Shown in pieces: positions 60,638-64,000 of a stretch of 64,000 bases of DNA. This DNA comes from Chroococcus sp. CMT-3BRIN-NPC107 (GTDB taxonomy: Bacteria; Cyanobacteriota; Cyanobacteriia; Cyanobacteriales; Chroococcidiopsidaceae), in assembly GCA_019359635.1 (NCBI GenBank), contig JAHHGY010000004.1, positions 22,669 through 86,668 of the forward strand, given 5' to 3'. The notes below the pieces were generated by a model. That model saw nothing but the letters and a program-made list of their open reading frames with translations, did not search any database and was not told the DNA's origin. The position numbers and the translations under genes were made by a program. Position 1 is the first letter of the stretch; every line of letters starts with the position of its first letter.

Positions 60638-61777
60638 GTGGCTAGAGATGTAGTTAGCGATCACCCTGTGATTATGACCAACTTGGACAAACAACCAAAA
60701 AACCCACCCTCTGCCATAGAGCAGGTCACTAAAAGTGTTGCAGATATTGCCCGTAACGCTTTCAATGCTGGACAAGAAGCGACGGATCGGGTTCACGATA
60801 TGCTTTCCCAAGTAACCAAAGGTGCGGGAGAAACTATCGATAATGTGGGTAGTAATTGGTTTGTACGGCGACTAACTCGTTTTCTCAATCTCGATTGGCT
60901 GCTGGGTGCTACTGATAGTGTCGATATTGCTAAGGCTGAAAATGCTGTTAAAAAGCTCAAGCAAGAATATCCTCAAGAATCCCCTAGCCAACTTGCTCAC
61001 CGAATTATGGTAGAAAAAGCCACCCAAGCAGGGGGGATTGGGCTTGCAAGCAGTTTTTTACCAGGAATAGCTTTAGCGCTACTTGCGGTAGATTTGGCGG
61101 CGACAACGCGCTTGCAAGCGGAGATGATTTATCAAATTGCGGCGGTGTACGGACTGGACTTGAAAGATCCTGAGCGTCGCGGTGAAGTTTTAGGAATTTT
61201 TGGTTTAGGACTTGGGGGTAGTCGCTTACTAAAAGCTGTTGGTTTAGGCTTATTAAGAAATGTCCCCTTTGCGGGGGCAACAATTGGTGCAAGTTCTAAC
61301 GCTGCAATGTTGTACTCTTTGGGTTATGCTGCCTGTAGATTTTATGAAACCAAACTAAGAGCGCCAGAACAAGCAAAATCTAAGACAATTAACGACTTAC
61401 AGCAACAAAGCAAGAAATATTTAGAAACTGCGATCGCTCAACAAGTTGTTATGGATCGAATTTTAGTCCATGCAATTAGAGCAAGTTACCCAGAAAATTC
61501 TTGGGAGGAGCTTTTACCCCAACTACAAGCAATCAATCTCAGTCCATCTTCAATTAAAGTTATTGGTAACGATTTTAAATCCCCTCAGCCCTTAAATGCG
61601 CTACTAAATCAACTAAACAGCGACTTTGCAATTCCTTTGCTAGCTCAATGCTACCGAATTGTGGAAGCCGATAGCGTCCAAACTCCCGCCGAAAGTCAGG
61701 TAATAAATGCCATTGCTCGTAAGTTCGATCTTGACTTAAATTCTATTAAATCAATGGTGAACGAGCCTCTAATTTAA
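60638..61777 (+). CDS. EcsC-family-like membrane-associated protein
   Basis: IGLASSFLPGIALALLAVDLAATTRLQAEMIYQIAAVYGLDLKDPERRGEVLGIFGLGLGG. Confidence 0.7.
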   Translation: MARDVVSDHPVIMTNLDKQPKNPPSAIEQVTKSVADIARNAFNAGQEATDRVHDMLSQVTKGAGETIDNVGSNWFVRRLTRFLNLDWLLGATDSVDIAKAENAVKKLKQEYPQESPSQLAHRIMVEKATQAGGIGLASSFLPGIALALLAVDLAATTRLQAEMIYQIAAVYGLDLKDPERRGEVLGIFGLGLGGSRLLKAVGLGLLRNVPFAGATIGASSNAAMLYSLGYAACRFYETKLRAPEQAKSKTINDLQQQSKKYLETAIAQQVVMDRILVHAIRASYPENSWEELLPQLQAINLSPSSIKVIGNDFKSPQPLNALLNQLNSDFAIPLLAQCYRIVEADSVQTPAESQVINAIARKFDLDLNSIKSMVNEPLI

Positions 61778-62181
61778 ACTTTATTTACTCAATTTCTACC
61801 CAAAAGTAGTTGCATAGCTTTCGGATACTAACTCGGTATCTATAAGCAACAAAGACGAATTGTTTTTGTAACTAATTTTCGCAATTTCAACCTATAAATA
61901 TTTGTAGATTAAGTGAACGTTAACAATTTGTTGACCATCCGTTAATTTTGAGTTGGTAACTTTAATTGTGGGCTTCGCAATCAAATCAAGGGATTTGAGG
62001 ATATTTTTGGTTAAAAATAAGTCAGCTACTTAAAATAAAAATTACTAAAAAGTAGTCTAATCTAATTTAAAAATATTCTAAAAAGCTTGCAGTCTATCAA
62101 AAGAATGCAAAACCCTAATCCCTTGGCTTTATTTGAGTTGCCCAAAGTGAAATAAAGTAACCACAAAAACACCGATTTAAG

Positions 62182-63783
62182 ATGGACAACTTTAATTTTG
62201 AGCGCCTGCTATCAAGTAAGCTAAAACGCCGTAGTTTGCTAGTAGGTGCGGGAGCCTTAACCGGAATTGCGATCGCGCAAGCGCGCCCGGTTACGGGCTT
62301 CGCAAGTCAGCATTCAACTAAAGTAGTTGCCCAACCAATATTATCAGGATATCCCTTTAGTTTAGGCGTAGCTTCTGGCGATCCATTACCAGATAGTGTT
62401 GTACTGTGGACGCGCTTGGCTCCTAGTCCTTTTGACGGTGGGGGAATGCCCCCCAATCTTGTGCCTGTACAGTGGCAAGTATCGGCTAACGAAAGCATGA
62501 GCCAAATTGTGAAAAGTGGCATGGTAATTGCCAGGCCAGAATTAGCCCATTCTGTCAGAGTGGATGTACGCGGGCTTAGACCTGGAAGGTGGTACTGGTA
62601 TCAATTTAGAATAGGGAATGAATTAAGCCAAATTGGACGCACTCGCACCGCCCCGACTAGAGGAGATGCTGGAAATCAGTTGCGCTTTGCCTTTGCCTCT
62701 TGTCAAGATTGGCAAAATGGCTATTTTAACGCCTACAAACACATGGCAGCCGAAGACCTCGATTTAGTTGTACATTTAGGCGATTATATTTACGAGTACG
62801 GACCTCAATCTGGCGGGCCGCGTCAGCACAATAGTGAAGAAATTATTACCCTAGACGACTATCGCAACCGCTATGCACTGTACAGAACCGACCCAGACTT
62901 GCAAGCCGTCCATGCGGCGTTCCCTTGGATCGTAACCTGGGACGACCACGAAGTTGATAATAATTATGCTGGTGAAGTCGCCGAAGACGAGCAAACCCAG
63001 CAAGAATTATTGACACGAAGGGCTAATGCTTATCAGGCCTACTACGAACATATGCCCCTGCGTCGTTCATCAATGCCTAACGGGTCAGATATGCAGTTGT
63101 ATCGGCGTTTTACCTTTGCTAATTTAGCTGAGTTTAACGTTCTAGATACTCGCCAATACCGCAGCGATCAACCCTGCGGTGATGAACTAAAACCCCGTTG
63201 CGAAGCCGCTTTTGACCCCAATGCAACGATGACCGGGCAACAGCAAGAACGTTGGTTGTTCAAAGGGTTAAGCAATTCCCAAGCCCGTTGGAATATTATT
63301 GCTCAACAAACTATGTTGGCGGAGTACGATTTTGATGCTACCCCTGGATCGGAAGTATTCAACGTCGATCAATGGGATGGTTATGTTGCCGCTCGTAGCC
63401 GACTACTTGACTTTTTAAACCAGCAAAAACCATCAAACCCAGTTGTGATTACCGGGGATATTCATTCTAGTTGGGTACACGACCTAAAAACAGACTTTAG
63501 CAATATAAATTCGCCGACTGTAGGTACAGAATTTGTCGGAACTTCTATTTCTTCCGATTTTCCCCGTGCATTTATTGCGCCTGTAACCGCAGCTTTAGCA
63601 GATAATCCTCATACTAAGTTTTTTGATGGTGCTTTTCGCGGCTATGTTCGTTGCAACCTCACCCGCCAAGCTTGGCAAAGTGATTACCGCGCTGTATCTA
63701 CAATTCTCGACCAAAATTCTACTATCAGCACCTTGGCATCCTTTGTCGTTGAGAATGGGCAACCGGGCGCTCAAAATGCTTGA
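62182..63783 (+). CDS. phoD: alkaline phosphatase D (Tat-exported)
   Basis: Tat motif KRRSLLVGAGALTG; FSLGVASGDPLPDSVVLWTRLAP, VHLGDYIYEYG, VTWDDHEVDNNYAG, VITGDIHSSWVHDLK. Confidence 0.95.
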   Translation: MDNFNFERLLSSKLKRRSLLVGAGALTGIAIAQARPVTGFASQHSTKVVAQPILSGYPFSLGVASGDPLPDSVVLWTRLAPSPFDGGGMPPNLVPVQWQVSANESMSQIVKSGMVIARPELAHSVRVDVRGLRPGRWYWYQFRIGNELSQIGRTRTAPTRGDAGNQLRFAFASCQDWQNGYFNAYKHMAAEDLDLVVHLGDYIYEYGPQSGGPRQHNSEEIITLDDYRNRYALYRTDPDLQAVHAAFPWIVTWDDHEVDNNYAGEVAEDEQTQQELLTRRANAYQAYYEHMPLRRSSMPNGSDMQLYRRFTFANLAEFNVLDTRQYRSDQPCGDELKPRCEAAFDPNATMTGQQQERWLFKGLSNSQARWNIIAQQTMLAEYDFDATPGSEVFNVDQWDGYVAARSRLLDFLNQQKPSNPVVITGDIHSSWVHDLKTDFSNINSPTVGTEFVGTSISSDFPRAFIAPVTAALADNPHTKFFDGAFRGYVRCNLTRQAWQSDYRAVSTILDQNSTISTLASFVVENGQPGAQNA

Positions 63784-63877
63784 TTTTACTACCTGAAATT
63801 TTGCAAGAACATAGTTAATAATGTCCCGTCGAGCAAATTTATTAATAACTTGACGGGAATCTATCAATTAAGCTTTA

Positions 63878-64000
63878 GAGGCTGTTTGAAAAGTTAGAGA
63901 AATGGTAAAAAAGCTCTCTCAGTATACGCTGTGAATAGATTCAGTAGACAGCACCGAGAAAGCAACATGAGCAAAGCATACCCCAGCAATCTGACCCGTG
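63878..64000 (+). mobile_element. left end of an IS element (IS5/IS4-type), truncated by the window edge
   Basis: gaggctgtttgaaaagttagaga IR-like end, then ATG at 63967 encoding MSKAYPSNLTR..., a typical transposase N-terminus. Confidence 0.72.

Noticed and set aside
1-64000. CRISPR array, tRNA/rRNA genes, prophage or defence island
   Set aside because: No regularly spaced repeats, no recognisable tRNA/rRNA sequence and no phage structural or defence gene cluster was seen; isolated Uma2 and HEPN-like genes are not enough to call a system.

Overview
The window is a 64-kb cyanobacterial chromosome segment: GCGATCGC (HIP1) sites are frequent, gene order is cyanobacterial, and FurA-, Ycf46- and DUF2808-type proteins are present. 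Most of it is conserved housekeeping: recN, clpB, htpG, rpmB; an hpsA-like giant protein with four prepilin-like genes; the pnt transhydrogenase genes; an rpmH-rnpA-PH-yidC-jag-DUF177-ycf46-like block; fur; glgA; two tandem peptide-ABC binding proteins; ispF; an arsM/arsS pair; ureBC; an M20 amidohydrolase; a P450; a ribokinase; a sugar ABC transporter; larB; a GH57 enzyme; and phoD. The right edge enters an IS element. I did not find CRISPR, phage, tRNA/rRNA or a clear multi-gene defence system. The best second-look items are: (1) an ungapped 297-bp, ~94%-identical duplicate fragment of glgA beside larB; (2) an HpsA-type protein with an atypical prepilin-like N-terminus and a possible ice-binding/DUF3494-like segment, in a locus without visible glycosyltransferases; (3) inverted HIP1-containing repeats on both sides of the GH57 gene; (4) a 37-bp direct repeat that duplicates the ureB leader and start codon and creates a mini-ORF; (5) decaying genes (amine oxidase, phosphotransferase); and (6) an orphan HEPN-like RX4H protein. 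All family calls come from reading the sequence; no database search was run.
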